Below are positions 29,067-42,634 of a stretch of 64,000 bases of DNA, piece after piece. The notes beneath the pieces were generated by a model. The model was not told the DNA's origin. It was given only the letters and a program-made list of their open reading frames with translations, and ran no database searches. Each line of letters begins with the position of its first letter. The first letter of the stretch is position 1. This stretch comes from Hyperoplus lanceolatus (taxonomy: Eukaryota; Chordata; Actinopteri; Uranoscopiformes; Ammodytidae): positions 20,671,001 through 20,735,000 of the forward strand of contig CM049403.1 of assembly GCA_026929865.2 (NCBI GenBank), written 5' to 3'. The position numbers and the translations under genes were made by a program.

Positions 29067-30213
29067 GTAAGACTTTCAACCTATTACCTATTATTAATAC
29101 ATTTCTGTTCACACAGTATGCAATTATAGCTGCTGTCAGGGGGGGGATGCTAAACTGTTTCAGAAAAACTAATGTAACAACCGTTTGTGTGTTTGTAAAG
29201 CAATAAAGAAAAAAGTTTTCATCTGCTATCATTTTCAGTGAGTGTTCAAAGCTAACGTTTCACTTATGGTCCTACATGTTGTATTTTATGGTGAACTTTC
29301 AGAATCCGATGTCTACACCCTACATGTCAGCTTTGATAGTGGGGTATAAAGTTGATCAATGGCTGTCTCCCACTGAACTGCAACCAGTGCCCACATCAAA
29401 GAGGCTGCAGTGAGCTTCACAGAGAGGATAACAGCCCCCTACATCAAATTCAGCAGCAATACTAATACTAATGCTAATACTATGTCCTCACACCTCTAGA
29501 CCTATTGTAAAATGTTTTCTTCATAGCTCATCCTTTATATCTTATCTTTATCATGTTCGTATATAGGACATTTTACTTTTAAGAATTGTTTCATGGTGTG
29601 TTACCTGGTTTCTATAGCATTGATTTGCCACAAGATTTTGCTTTGTAAACAATACAATATCTTATGTTGTTGTACCTTACCTTGGGCTCCTGTCTACACC
29701 ATGGACCTATAAGGTCTACACCCATGTTCACCACTACAGACTTGTTGGTTGGAGGCTGAACAATAGTTACTGATTTTGATGCACAGATTACTGTATGTCA
29801 TATTGTTTTTAATCTACAATCTATGAGGTAAATGTTATAAAATCACAAGGATGCAAGGTAGGTTCATCATACTGACAGGATCACAGGAAAAAACAGATAA
29901 ACCAGAAAAATAACTAAGCTATCAGTGTTGCTTCCAAAGCTAGCCAGAATATATTAAAATTAAGTACTTCAGGTCACATTTCTATATTGATAGCATAAAA
30001 AAAACATTTGCTTATTTATTGAATACAGTAGCTCAGCATCTGAAGATTGTCCTCAACCTTTTTCCCCAGTTGAAATTTGTATTTCTCTAATAGTACTCCA
30101 GTTGAACAGCACTCTGGTTAGTAGACAAACCACATCAACCAACTTGAGTTCAAAGTTTTAATTGCAAAAATATGAACAACTATTTATAAAAGTAAAATGT
30201 GTAGTGTGTTGGT

Positions 30214-31053
30214 TCAGGTCATTCTGGTCACAGCTGCTCGATCTTGTTTCTTGATAGCCACGGTACTGCTCATCACGTGCATGGTCAGGTGCTGGGTCTC
30301 TCTCTTTGCAGGATTCACACCAGGAAACTGCATGAATCGGCGATATTGTCTATAAAACATTGAGCAAAACATTAGTAAGACAAGCTCATTTTAGCCTGCA
30401 GTAGCTCGCATACATGAAAAAGAACTGCAAGGTTACTTCACGTTGGCTTTGCTGCCCATGTTACCAACCACAGGAAAACGTAGTGCCAATAAGACATTTT
30501 AGAACATGATTCAAAACTTTAATAATAAGATATAACACTTGTGCCATGTTACGCCCGGGTCACATCCTACGTACATGTGCAGTGTATCTAGCTCACATTC
30601 CACACACCCCCACCCCCCACAGTCAGTGTCTCACTGCTGCAGCACTGCTTTTACCAGCCTGTTACATGAGTTTTTCTTTGATAATTCACATTAATAAAGC
30701 GCTGTGTGGCTGCTCTGATCTGCTAACACAAGCGCCAGGTGAAAAAAGAAAGTCAGGCGCAAACGCAAGATGTGTGGTGGAGAATGAGTAAAAATAAAAA
30801 CTTACTGTGTTGTGTTGTGGTTTGCAGCGTCCCCCTGCTGCAAAGCTACAGTGAAGTTTCTAACAGTGAACGCCGGGAACACACCAGGCACAGCGGCTGG
30901 AGCTCCTCTTCCACAGCATGGAGCAGCTACTAATGTAGCTACAGCTAGCTTCTCCTCTTCCTCCTTACGACTATCACCTCTCTTCCTCGCTGTAATCCGG
31001 TTTATACAGGTAGACACGAATGTCCGTTCACTGCAGTTAACATTAAAAATCCC
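30214..31053 (-). CDS. Candidate two-exon minus-strand ORF inside the TTAA element, function unknown
   Basis: The upstream piece is open from about 31053 down to 30806. It is lysine/glutamate- then alanine-rich (RKEEEEKLAVATLVAAP) and ends at a consensus donor, ACA|GTAAGT. The downstream piece, 30349-30214, follows an acceptor (TTTTATAG) and reads QYRRFMQFPGVNPAKRETQH, ending at TGA. The leftover bases match: two at the donor, one at the acceptor. The joined frame runs through an intron of 456 bp. No ATG was found in the upstream piece, so an earlier exon or non-coding 5' part is needed. No family was recognised. Confidence 0.35.
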
Positions 31054-31269
31054 CTTCAGGCATTACAAATGGAAAATGTCCTTGTGCCATCATGTTCGGA
31101 GTTTCTCGGGAGTCGGCTTCTCTCTAAGCGGGGGAGAAACATGGCGGACGTTGTGTTTACATCTCGTTCGTGAGCTCCCGCCCCCCTCATTCCTTATTGG
31201 TGGGCATAAAAATGTGCGGAACTAAAGGCCTGTAGTCCTCGGGCCCTCTGGCACGCAAACCACGTTTCC

Positions 31270-31298
31270 AATGGATGACGCAAAATGCGTCATCCATT
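31270..31298. promoter_or_regulatory. Perfect 13-bp inverted repeat with TGACGCA cores
   Basis: AATGGATGACGCA, then AAA, then TGCGTCATCCATT. Each arm contains TGACGCA, close to AP-1/CRE-type sites (TGACGTCA/TGACTCA). It lies about 130 bp inside the right end of the TTAA element, where a promoter or transposase-binding hairpin could sit. Function is inferred; only the symmetry is seen. Confidence 0.4.
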
Positions 31299-31879
31299 GT
31301 TAATGTGGGGTGTGGAATATCAGGACAGCTGGGCCAAGGGAAGATTGAGTCAAGACAAACCTCTTTCCTTATATTATAATAGCCATTTTATAATGATGGA
31401 AAGCAGGTTCTGTATCGGTGAAGTAATCCTTTAACTTGTGCCTCATGGTGGGGGAAAGTGAGACAGTGGCTCACCTTCCCCCACAGCATTTGGCTCACTT
31501 TCCCCCACCACCACCATTTGAGAAAAAACTACCTCTCTTAGCATTTCAGGCTAATCTTCAGTTATCAGCATCACATGGTTTCATATGTTGGTAGTTCATC
31601 AACACGTATGATAGAAGTTTTTCTATGTGAATACATTTGCTTTGGCACAAAAGTTGACTAAGTTGACAGCAAGAAAATTTACTTTTACATGCAAAATACC
31701 TATTTGGGTGAAAAAAAAACATCTTACCACAGCACCACGAGGTCCTCTCTTTCAGGGCCATGGGGAAATGAGAGGGGCTTGAAAACATATATCTCACATG
31801 ACCACAAATGTTTTCCGTTGCCTAGATACAGGGGGTGGCTCACATTACCCGATGCCTCAGATTCCCCCGTACTCCCCTA

Positions 31880-34800
31880 CAGTATATTCTACTCACTGTA
31901 TATGCAATTCTGCTTGTGTACAGCTGCATCACCAGTTTACAAATATGTTTCCCCCTAATATTGCATGATTGTTTTATATGCAAAGCAACTGGTGGCATCG
32001 ATTAACACGGGGTTCTTCCTTTTACATGGCATGTTAGACCCTCTTAAGAATTACATTACTGATATCCTCATCTCTGTGTGAAGATATGCATTACTCTCTG
32101 GTATCCACACACATTTAGTAAGAGTGAGATATTTGAAGTGTAGAATGTAGTTTTTTTTTTGTTTTCTGTCTCCAGAAAGAGCGCTGCTTCATTATAAGCA
32201 CTCCAAGCAGAACACACTGGAGGGAGAGGATTTCTGCTCTAGAGATCTGCTCCAACATTTAGCTGCCTTCCCCAACACTGCTAATAAAGGGCCTTTGGTC
32301 CCAGGCACAGAGCAAGTCATTCTCCACTCTACCATAGGGCCCCCAGGCTCTGTGGGCGTCGAGGGGCCACTGAAGAACTGTGTGGGGCAATGGAGTATAC
32401 TCACAATGTCACATAGTGGGTCACTGTTTTTACCCAACTGAGCTCTGTCTCTTTATCAGCCTCCAACATCAGGGTCTGCTGGTCACACAAATTAAAGGGA
32501 AATTAAGGCATTGAAACAGCAGAGAGATCAAAGTAGACTACTGGAGGAGAAGCCACTCAGGAGAGTTAAGCACGTTATAAAGCAGCAATGGTCTGGCTTT
32601 ATAGGATCCTGACCAATGAAAATACATCATATTGTTCCCTATTATTTCCAAGTGAAACAAAGAGAAGATTGTTTTAAAATGAGTCAGATACTGTTCAACC
32701 ACTGGAGTTTGCCTATGCAACTCACTTGTTATTCCTATACAAGATATGCACATACACACTGTTTTTGTTTGTATTGGTGCAAATAATAGTTCAATTCAGA
32801 TGGGGGGATGTCTCAATCTTTCAGCTTGTCAAAGATGAGAGATTGAAAAGAGAAAAAGGTTGGATGGAGTAAAGTCTGCAGAGAATTCGACCGGCTCCCA
32901 GCCATCATTGAAATTCCGGTATCTCTGCTAATTTCCATCAGTATGACAGAAAAAAAGGGGGGCTGGGACAACAAACAACAGCTTTTATCATCTCTCGCTT
33001 TTGTTTCCCTGCCATTTGAGCGGCAGTAACTCACTGCCAATCTCAGACCAGTCAAACATTTTATTCAATGAAATGGGCTTCATGGATTAAAATGTAATTT
33101 GCTACAGTTAATGGAAATACGTTCTGTATAAATACGGGAGTGTTTATTGAGTTGGGATTTGGGGGGTGGGGGCTGGCTTCATACAATGAGAACCAACAGG
33201 TTTTTTTTGTATCGAAGCTGTCTGATGTTTGCAGATGGGCCCTGCTGCTCTCAGGAGAACAATGATAGCGTTGGCTAATTAAATTTTGGATACGTGTGTA
33301 ACAGTATCTGCCTGAGTGCATGTGGCCTTGTTTACAATGAGTGTAAAGATGCATTTTAAAGACGCAGGCATGTAAGTGTGTGTGTTTTTGTGTCCAAACA
33401 CGAGTGCTTCAGAAAGGTTTCATATGTCATGTATTCATTTGTTTTATTCTTATTGTCCAATTGTCCCACCAACGACCCTTTAAGAAACAGGTATAAACCA
33501 AACAAATATCCAGGGACTGATTATAAAACATATCAAGTATTTAGTCCGAGTTTTTCTTTTCCACCATGACATGGGAAACATCAGTATAGCTCACTGTGAA
33601 GTACAGCACATCAAATCACAACAAGATTATACACACTCATTTTTTTCATCCCCCCACAGATTACGTAAGAAATAAGCCAAAATTGTCCCGTGACTTCTGT
33701 CTGTGACAACCAGAGAGCACATGCTGATATATGTGTATCTCACTCAGCAGATTCACCCCTAGAAAGTAAATCCCTTGAGAATGTGTGTATATATAGGAAT
33801 GTGTACCATGGGTACAGTTGTCCCTCCGCCAGCAAATGTGTGAGTGACTGCATATCTTTTTGTTGGGGTTAGTGTTTTGGGTAAATGTGTGTGTACACAC
33901 AGAGGCTCTTCATGCTTTACCATTTTCCCCTATAGACCCGAGCAGCACATAGGCATTAATTTAACATAGCATGCACTCATTAGGCTTGCTCTGATATGTG
34001 GGAGCAATGTAACAGGGTAGGGGTTAGGTTATATCCACTGAGAGGCTGTGTGAGTAGTTTGACTGTTTGTGTGTTGGGGTTTGCTGAGAATGTTGTTGGC
34101 TCTGTGTGTGCAGATCAATCTGTCTGAGAGCATGTGTCAGTCTAAATAACTGGTGCACGTGTGTGTGAACATGCGTGTGTGTGTCTGTGAAGAAGCCACT
34201 TGTGGTATGTCTCGTCTTTCTGGCGCAGGGGGTTGCATAATGCACTCTGAAAGTCAACAGAATTATTTCATGGGAAAAAAATTATCAGCAAAAGCCTTAA
34301 CCAATTCTTTCTGACCAAATATCTAGACCGCAGCATGAATTCAGATTTCATTAATTCCCACTGACATGTGAGACAATTGTAGCAAATGAGCAGAAACCAT
34401 AATATGTAGAGTGCTACTCTTCCATATTTCTCACAAATAACGAAATAATGATATTAGATTCAATTGAAATTCAAACTACTGCATTCAAATGCAGTGGTTA
34501 TAGAAAGCCCATGAGGAAACCTTGCTTTGAGGCCAGCGCAAACCCCTCTGCTAATGGATATGGAAATTGATTTCTGGGCCAGGTCAATCCTTTAACCTCC
34601 TTTATTGATTCGAAATTGACCACAACTTTGTGCCCTAAACATAAATTAACACTCGCTGACGTGAAAACTCAATCCTGCATTAGGGAGGACTTGGCACGTC
34701 CTAAGTAATGACAGGTCCTCGGCATCCATCTTGAGATTCATAAAACCAGACACCAGCTTATTACATATTCAAGTGGCAGAGGGGGGATGAAAGGTTTCTA

Positions 34801-37800
34801 AGTGTTACCACTTTGGTCTTCGTATTGACTTATTGCCTGCTTAATGTTCAAACCTGCGCTCTGTGTTTAACAGCGTCAGTATGAAGGGAAAATCTGATAT
34901 GCTGGGCGCTCAGAACAAGACATACAATCCCCTCTATACATTTGGGCCCCTCATTCATATTTATGCAGGGCAATCATTAAGGAAAACAGATTTGTGAGTT
35001 GAGTTATAAACAGGATGGCCATCCTGACTGTACACAGTTATGCCATTGCAACACCCAGACCACTTTTGATCTGAACCCAATGTGTCTAACCATTAGGGAA
35101 TGGACAGGGAGGCTGGGGCTTACCACTGGTAGCAACTCATGTGCATGTGAACACGGGGCTTAAAATAACGTTGTTAATAAAGACCTATGAAGTGAGGGAT
35201 CATTGAGGTTGAGTTGGAAAAAAGGTGTTGAGGGACTGTGCTGTCCCCAGGGATGGCGGTTGGACTCAGTCTTTCAGGTTAAGCTACCAAATAGGTGCTT
35301 GTTACGGGATAGCAAGGGACGTCACAGAAAGCTAAATGATATGTACCTCAACCCCGCCCTTACATTACATCGGCATCGCAGGCCTATCCATCTCATTGAC
35401 AGGTCTGTGGCGTCAAGTGCCAGGGAGTGTGACATTGCTGACAGTGGAGTGAGCCCCCCCCCCTCAACACACACATACACACACATTACATGAGCCCCAG
35501 GATGTCCCCCTGATTCACATCTGGAGGGAGGGAGGGGGGGGCAACTTGATCTGTATCCACAGCGTGGGAGGTCGAAGCAGGAAGGACGAGTGGGGGCCCT
35601 TTCACTTAAGCTGATCCCTTCCATGCAACTCTGTGGCACTTGCATATGAGGTCAAGATCGTAAAACCTCAGAATGTACAGTTGCTGGGGTTGCAGGGGAT
35701 CTGCGGGGGGGCCCTGATTGCAAGGGAGGGGATTGAGGCCTATTTGTATCCCTTGGTGGGGCGACATGTTTGGGTGTTTGTGTGCATGCTTTTACATTAT
35801 GTGTCATGGCTTGTCCTTTCATATGGGGCCAGGCTTAGAGAGGAGCTTTTCTGACGAAAATTGCCGTAGATGCAACCTCTATGATCTCTGTGCTCTTTGG
35901 AAAAAAAAAATACTTGCAGTTTTTCACTCTGAGAATTTGAGTAAACATTAATGTGTGTGGGTGGTGGTGGAGAGCAGTCCATGGGCAGTTGAGACTTTGC
36001 CCAACCTCAGCTGACCATAACGGCCCCATTCATCCTTGTCATGCGAATGGCGTTGCATGCATGTGCGAATGTTTGACTTTCGCCTGTAATGAAAATTCCA
36101 CATGTGGCACATGGTTGACGCTAGCTGTCGTCACTACTTACTGCTCATCCCGGTCTGAGGGGGCCATGCATATTGCAAACACACATACAGTACATGACCC
36201 TGGAAAAAAAAGACAAATGTTTTTCAACTTGTCTTTTCTCTTGGGAGATATAGTGACAGGCTGAACTGCTTATGCCAGTGCTTCCAACCATTTTCAAAGT
36301 ACTTCTCACCCTCAACCATTAAAAAGCCAGCAGAAAACCTATCCAAATGTCCCTTCAACCTATTGTCCCTTGGATCTAAAATGAAGGCATCCTTTATCCT
36401 AAAAGGGATAACTTTTAAAGATAATAGTAACTGTAAGTTTGTGGTAAGTGTCATCCAAACACTGTTTCAGAAACTATTTCAGAGACGTCAAAATCTTTTT
36501 GTCGATACCACTTTATAAATGGTTAATCAATGCAGTGGCAAGAGGATCACTTCACAGAGAGATGCATTCCATTGAGCTGCAAATCGACCAAAGAAAATAA
36601 CCAACAAGTTAATGGCAAAAAAAAAGGCTCAACATTGAATGTGACTGAACATTTTCTGACACAATGTGAACCAGTGTTCTGCAGGGCGGCTTTCGGAAAT
36701 TGCTTTGTGTTTTGGTATTCATCCCCACTGACTTCCTCTCTCTTCCTTTTCTCTCGCCGTCTTTCTCTCCGTGTGCTATTTAATAGATTTGTCTCGGGCA
36801 GCACAATGGGAGGAGGAATCGTTGTTAACATTATAACGTATCGATTGCTTCGACTCCATTTCCAACGGCCCTGTCAGACAGGAGCCATTACTCACACAGC
36901 AGTCAACCCCGCCTCCTCCACACATACACGTACATCTCCTTCTCATGGCTGGCTGTGACAGTGCCTGTCTTCTATGTTTCACTATGTCCATGTCTGATGA
37001 CCCCCTTTAACTCTCCTTGTATCCAGCTTCTTTACAATTTAGTTGTTTTCTTTCCCTCGTCTGCCTAAACAGCATAGGGACATGATTTCAGCTTGAATGG
37101 TTGTATTGTACAGTATGTATGCCACTCAAAATACATTTTTTGCATTGTTGATGCTGATTTTTATCTATGCACTGCAGTGTGGTGATGATACCCAGGTTCC
37201 CATCATACCAGGGAATCATTGTTTTAAAATAAAATAAATGTTGATTTGGCAATCTTATTAACCTGTCATCTAGAAGAACACAACACACTTTCAGTATGGG
37301 AGCACATGTACGCAGTGAGCTAAAAATATGTCCGCTAAACATAACCCATAACCCACAACTGGAAAACAAATTAAATGACAGTAATTCAAAATCTGAAAAA
37401 ACACAATATTACATGAACACGGACAAAATATATTGTGAAAATGATTTGGCACAGTAACAAGGAAACTGCTCACCAAAGTAAACACTAGCTGTCCAATCAA
37501 AACTGAATTCCATCAGTTAAGATCAAGGGTAAGGCTCCACATATCCACAAAAGTAAAAAAGGTAAACTTTGACACATGAAAAAGTTAACTTAGAATTGAG
37601 CAGTGATTTGTGATTTCTGACACTCCTAATCATTAAGCCTCACTGCCTTCATCCAGAATGTCAGTTTGCGTGGTGCTACGTACAATGAGTCCCTTTTATG
37701 ATTTTTCTACCTGTTTCCATTGCAGTCAGTGTTTGTACATAGACACTGATGACACTCAACACAACTCACAAAATAAGGCAGGATGAAGACAGGCTAGTTG

Positions 37801-38001
37801 CTCCTTCTTAATAATGCCTAACCAATTAGCTTTTCCCCATCTTGCAAAGCAGTTTCCATTACACACTCTCTCATTACCACCATCACTACTGCTCTGCAAC
37901 ATAATGCAAATGCTGGAAACTATGAAGGCAAATACTTACCATGTAAAATGCACAACCTTCCCATGTAGTTTTGCGATGCAACACTCAATGGATTACGGCT
38001 T
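31880..38001. other. Gene-poor interval
   Basis: No supported gene was found. It contains GT-rich but imperfect stretches (about 33370-33900 and 34040-34200) and G/C-runs near 35452-35540. The frames longer than 100 codons here have no domains and overlap frames on the opposite strand. Confidence 0.55.
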
Positions 38002-38610
38002 CTGCACACATCCTGCGTCTACCTCTGGAGTGCGTCGCCTTACTTTACTGCTGCGTCTCTCGGACTTTACTCGGACACACATGGAACGTCTCAGCAGCTG
38101 CTGCTTCTAAAAGCCCTATCTTTCTCCACAAAGTTTTCATAGATAATTCCCATTAAAAATTAAGTTCTTTTTCGTGTCATTTATGATGCATATGATTTAT
38201 ATTGAGTCTAATATTGAGTCTGGACAGTAATCCGTGCGCCCCATTGCCTTTTTTTTATTTATTTTTTTGCCACATTTTCGCTTGTTGGAAGTTTTATTTT
38301 GAAAGAGACACACCAGGAAATGGTGAAACTACAGCGAAAGCTGCCGGTCAATATGACTCTCAGCAGAGTATTTCTCTATCAGTTAAAGCAGAGAGACCTG
38401 AGAGAGACGCGCGGCTCTCAGAAAAAAATAGGCGAGCCTCTTGAGGTAAAGGGGAGCGTCGCTGCAGACGTGCCTCTGACGCGCATCAGCAGTGCATCTG
38501 AGGTTGGATGTGTGCCCGCTCTAGGTTGATCTAGGTTGACACGGTCAGAGACAAAAAGTCAGACGCAGACGCGAGGTAGACGCGCAGTAGAGGTAGGATG
38601 TGTGTGGAGG
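38002..38610. mobile_element. Possible MITE with CACACATCC-type inverted ends
   Basis: The left side has GCACACATCCTGCGTCTACC (38005) and the right side, reverse-complemented, has CCACACACATCCTACCTCTA followed by repeats of GCGTCTACCTCG. The interior near 38410-38590 is CpG-rich (GACGCG, CAGACGCGAGG) compared with its surroundings. The ends are diverged, I could not define a target duplication, and a related GGTTGGATGTGTG lies internally at about 38500. Confidence 0.3.
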
Positions 38611-38942
38611 CTGTTAGGCCTCCACAGAATTGCCACTTTAGGTACTTATAACAGTTATGCACGTATTTACACAGAAGTATAATTCAGCTTTTCTTCTGAG
38701 CATGGTCTATCAGTGATGGGCAGATATAGGATTAGTAGGAATAGACAGAATTGTCTTTACGGGCGACAGATGTCTCTCAGCTGTACAGGCTGTCAAGGAT
38801 GCAACTGACAGGCTTGAAACGTCCAAAGACAATTGGCTTCAGAGGGACTGTCCAAACCAATATCCAAGGCAATGGATCTTCCGGATTTTAATGAGTTGCG
38901 ATTGTTACCCGGCTACAGGCTTGACCTTGTTTAAAGGCCAAG

Positions 38943-38943
<1 letters not shown>

Positions 38944-38979
<36 letters not shown>
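38944..38979. repeat. (GT)n microsatellite
   Basis: A pure GT tract of about 36 bases. Confidence 0.95.
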
Positions 38980-38981
<2 letters not shown>

Positions 38982-41370
38982 TGTGTCAGTATATATATGA
39001 GAGCCAGTTATGTAACGTAAAACATACTTTTCCTCTACAGACTCAGGGAAACCTACTATTTATTTTTTAAACATTTGAAAACATGCCTGTTCTCACGTAC
39101 AATAGAACTAACTACTTCAGATCCCAGCTCTCTGTCCCATTGTTCCAAATGTGTTCCAAAATATAAAAGCCACCCAGCAGCCAGCAGTGGATCCATCACG
39201 ATGGGCGAATCCAATTGCCTTGGCCTACTCTGTCCCTGCCCATTTGATGACCTGGCGAAGATTGATGAGCAGAGCACTCCAGGGTCAGAGAAGATACCTT
39301 CTTTGCCCCACCACCATGACAGTGAAAATGTGTCTGTGATCTTCAGGATGAAATCTGTCCTCTTTCTTTTTCCCGATTCCCCTCGTTGAATGATGGTATG
39401 GAAAATGGAGAGTGAGGCCTGATACTTAAATATCAATTTCCCGGACGGTCACGCATCACCTACAGGTTATCTGTCTCCTGTGTTATTCTTCTGTGGTTTG
39501 ATTTACTCCAGGCACCTACGTTTCACAGCACTGCTGTTTGCGAAATTTAAGTTTTGGACTTCTCTTTTGTTTACTGATTTGCCCCCCCTCCCCCTTGTTT
39601 GTCTGGAAGCTGTTCTACTTTAAATACTTAATTATTTTCCTACAAACTCGCAAGCAATTTCTGTGAATAGAGTCGTTGAGCACAATTTTCAGCATGATGA
39701 AATACAGTTGCCATCTTGTCTTTCGATGTCAGTCACACATGGCTTTTTGAATCCCCTCCTCTCAGCTGACTCACTAAATGATCTGTCAAAGATACTGTCC
39801 ATTGTCAATGTGCTGGATCATAGTGTACCGACAGTTAACTTTTGTCTGCTTGATTGCACATTGAACACACTGTAGCACAGTTGGGCTCACTCACGCTTTG
39901 TTATGTGAGTTAGTCTACTATGCCTTGAGCCAAGAAGCAATTCACGTTAAGTTTCACATACATTTTTTTTAATGTTTACTGTGTGCACATAGGCACAAAC
40001 ATATGTATTTGTTATTTGTTTTACTGTGAGATCATATTTAGTGTGAGATTGTAGTTAGACTTTATAAGCAATTCTAAGCAAGAATGTTAGCATTTGTGTC
40101 CTAACACACATTTTCAGCTCTTTGAGAGGTGACTGGGGCCCCGGCGAGAGAGGACCAGTGCACGTAGCAATCACTTGCTCGCATCCTATTCAGAGATAAT
40201 TAAAAGGCAATGAAAAAGGAAACACTTTCTCTGCTGTTGAAAAAGCACCCACTATCTCCAGGACATGTTCTGGTGCACATCTTTTGTGGACCTCGGCCAC
40301 ACAAAAGGCTGAATGAGTGACTATGCAGCAGGGTTTGAATACTGCCTGCAGAATGGCCCACTGAACAAATCACTGAACGCATATTGAAAAACTGTTGGTG
40401 GAACCCCCTCCCCCCCACACACACACACTTACACAGAGGAAACAGTGAGTTGAAAACCAATACAACCATCCCAAGAAGGAGTCACAGCCCAGAGAAACAG
40501 CTGATTCAACAAACATGACATTGGAATTTTTTGTCACACAATCACTCAATGGAGGAAGAACATGAGATGGTCCATGGAAAGCCCACTGAGTTGACCTTGA
40601 GTCAAGTTTTTTTCTTAAATTTTCAAATCATCATATATCATTTGGTTATATTATTTATTTACCTTTATATGTATATATTCTGTCAGTGGATGATTATTTT
40701 AGATGCCTCCTGCATCGTAATTCAACACAGCATCTGATTTTCCCCTGTGCCAAGGTGATTCATCACACTTTGCTGCATGCCCTCGTTTGATTATACCTAC
40801 AATATGCCCTGTCTGCTCTTTAGGAGCATCTGGTAAGAATACAGTCACAGGCACAGACTTACCAAGCAATTACAGGATCATTCTCACATTACCTACTTTT
40901 CTCTTACCTTGCCTCCTGCCCACTCCGTCTCCACAACTCTATCTTTCTCTCAAACTTCTCTTATCTTCCCGTCTAAGTCTTCCTTTCTCATTAAGGTTGT
41001 TTTGTGTCTCTTGCATATTCTGCTTTCCCATCTCTTATCTCCATGTGCTTCAACACTCCCCCCCCATCTCTGCCTGTCATCGTTATTCTGTCTACTTTGT
41101 CAAGCTATCACCATAGCCATACATGGTCTTCCAAAAGAGGGCCGGACTGCTCTCCTTGAACTGGAGGGTGGGTCAAGAAACTAATTTGTTATTTGATTTT
41201 TGAAGCAACCCAGGCCAGTCACTGGCCCCGACCCTGTGTGAGTCGTGGTGAATTTAAATCACGGCTGAAGTATTAGTCAAGTAATAATGCAGGGTTGTCC
41301 CTACCTGAGGGACAATATGTGAGTGCCGGCAGTTCCAGTCCTGACTGCATTGTGAGTAGTCCAACTTACA

Positions 41371-41450
<80 letters not shown>

Positions 41451-42634
41451 ATGTGCGTGTGCGTGTGTGTGTGTGTGTGTGTCTGTTCAATTGGAATCCA
41501 GGACACATTATGGAGGCATCATGGCCGAGACGTATTGACAGTCTCCAGAAATGCACACTGCATAACATGACATGCAACCACACATACAGTACAGTGCAAA
41601 CTGACTGCTTATGATAGAGTGTCTGTGTCCGTCTACATGTGTTTGAAAACACAGAGTGACAGAGAAAAAGATCAGGACATGTACAGATAAGTAGGAGTAT
41701 TTTTGCGATAGCCCTCAGGCAGGGAAAGTGAAACCGAACATTATTTCGATTGTGCAGGAGCCCACAGTTGTATGGATGCTAGCCATGAAGGTCTTAGTGA
41801 ATCAATGTGTGCTAAGCCAAGATGCACATACTTTTATTTAGTTATTTTGAATTTGGGCAAGTTAAATACATTGTATTTACGTAGATGTTTAATAAAAATC
41901 AAAAACAGTCAAAGACAGGAGCTAGCCATTTTTCCTCCTGTTTCCATTGTGCTAAGCTAGCACAACCAGCTGATGGTCGTCTTAACAGAAGGGAATCGGG
42001 CAAGTATAAACTTGTTTCGCTCTTTGCTTGAAGCATGCAACCCCTGATTATGTATAGGACCTAGTAGCATCGTAAATATCCAATCCAAACTAACACCATG
42101 CTAATTTCCAAAATGTCCTATCTTCAATTCAAAACGGTTCAACGTTGTTTTTTTGTAAAACATTACCAGTGGTCTGGGACGGACATTTGGGGATACAGGG
42201 CCATCTTAAAGCATCTACTTCCATGAGCTTGTTCTGTTAGGCCCTGTTAGGAAACTGATTAGCCTTAATTTCTCATCTTCCATAATTAGGGAAACAGCAA
42301 ATATTCCTCTGATCGGAGACACACTGTCAATGGATGTCCATTATTTGGTTTTAAAATGCAAGGCTAAAGAAGATAGTTTCAATAGGAATTAATGCTCTTA
42401 TGATTGAAATGTGGAAGCAGCAATGACAGACTAACTTTGGAATTATAAATTCCAAAATTAATTTTGGTTTGCTTAAATACTGTGGCTGCTGACTTTGCTA
42501 TGTTTCAGTGTGTTGTTTCAACAGCTAATAGCAGTGTATCACCTTAGTTACTAGTACATGTCAAATATTGGATTTTGCTTAAATGTAGAAGTGTGTTGTT
42601 TAGAATATTGCCTTAAACTGAATATCATAAATTA
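38980..42634. other. Gene-poor interval
   Basis: No supported gene was found. Both strands are open for about 100-126 codons near 39056-39436, but without domains or splice structure. Near 41915-41965 the string CCATTTTTCCTCCTGTTTCC followed by GCTAAGCTAGC resembles a common dispersed fish repeat of unknown class. Confidence 0.5.
41374..41481. repeat. (GT)n microsatellite with imperfect 3' part
   Basis: About 76 bases of pure GT, then a GCATGTGCGTGTGCG interruption, then GT again. It generates artefactual Cys/Val open frames. Confidence 0.95.

Larger units (their letters stand above)
24891..31430. mobile_element. TTAA-target DNA element (second nest level)
   Basis: TTAA at 24887-24890 is followed by AGGATTATTCCCCCGG. 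The right end, reverse-complemented, reads TTAA then AGGATTACTTCACCGATA. TTAA duplications with AGGATTA-type termini fit the Kolobok or piggyBac-like groups found widely in fish. It interrupts the pogo-like element. Removing the hAT-like insertion at 25235-28765 leaves about 3.0 kb, which includes candidate exons on both strands (28899-29066 plus, 30214-30349 and 30806-31053 minus) but no recognisable transposase. Confidence 0.65.
24085..31879. mobile_element. Outermost element of a four-level nest, probably pogo-like
   Basis: The left end reads TAGGGGAGAACGGGGTAATC and the right end, reverse-complemented, reads TAGGGGAGTACGGGGGAATC. Subterminal GGCTCACTTTACCCC and GGCTCACTTTCCCCC blocks lie on both sides. 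Only about 1.2 kb (24085-24886 and 31435-31879) belongs to this element; the rest is a later insertion. A minus-strand peptide near the left side has the start typical of psq-type helix-turn-helix transposases of the pogo group. The exact ends and the target duplication are not resolved, so the superfamily rests mainly on that peptide. Confidence 0.6.

Noticed and set aside
39056..39436. Overlapping open frames of 104 and 126 codons on opposite strands
   Set aside because: Neither shows a domain or exon signals, and opposite-strand openness over the same bases suggests composition rather than coding.
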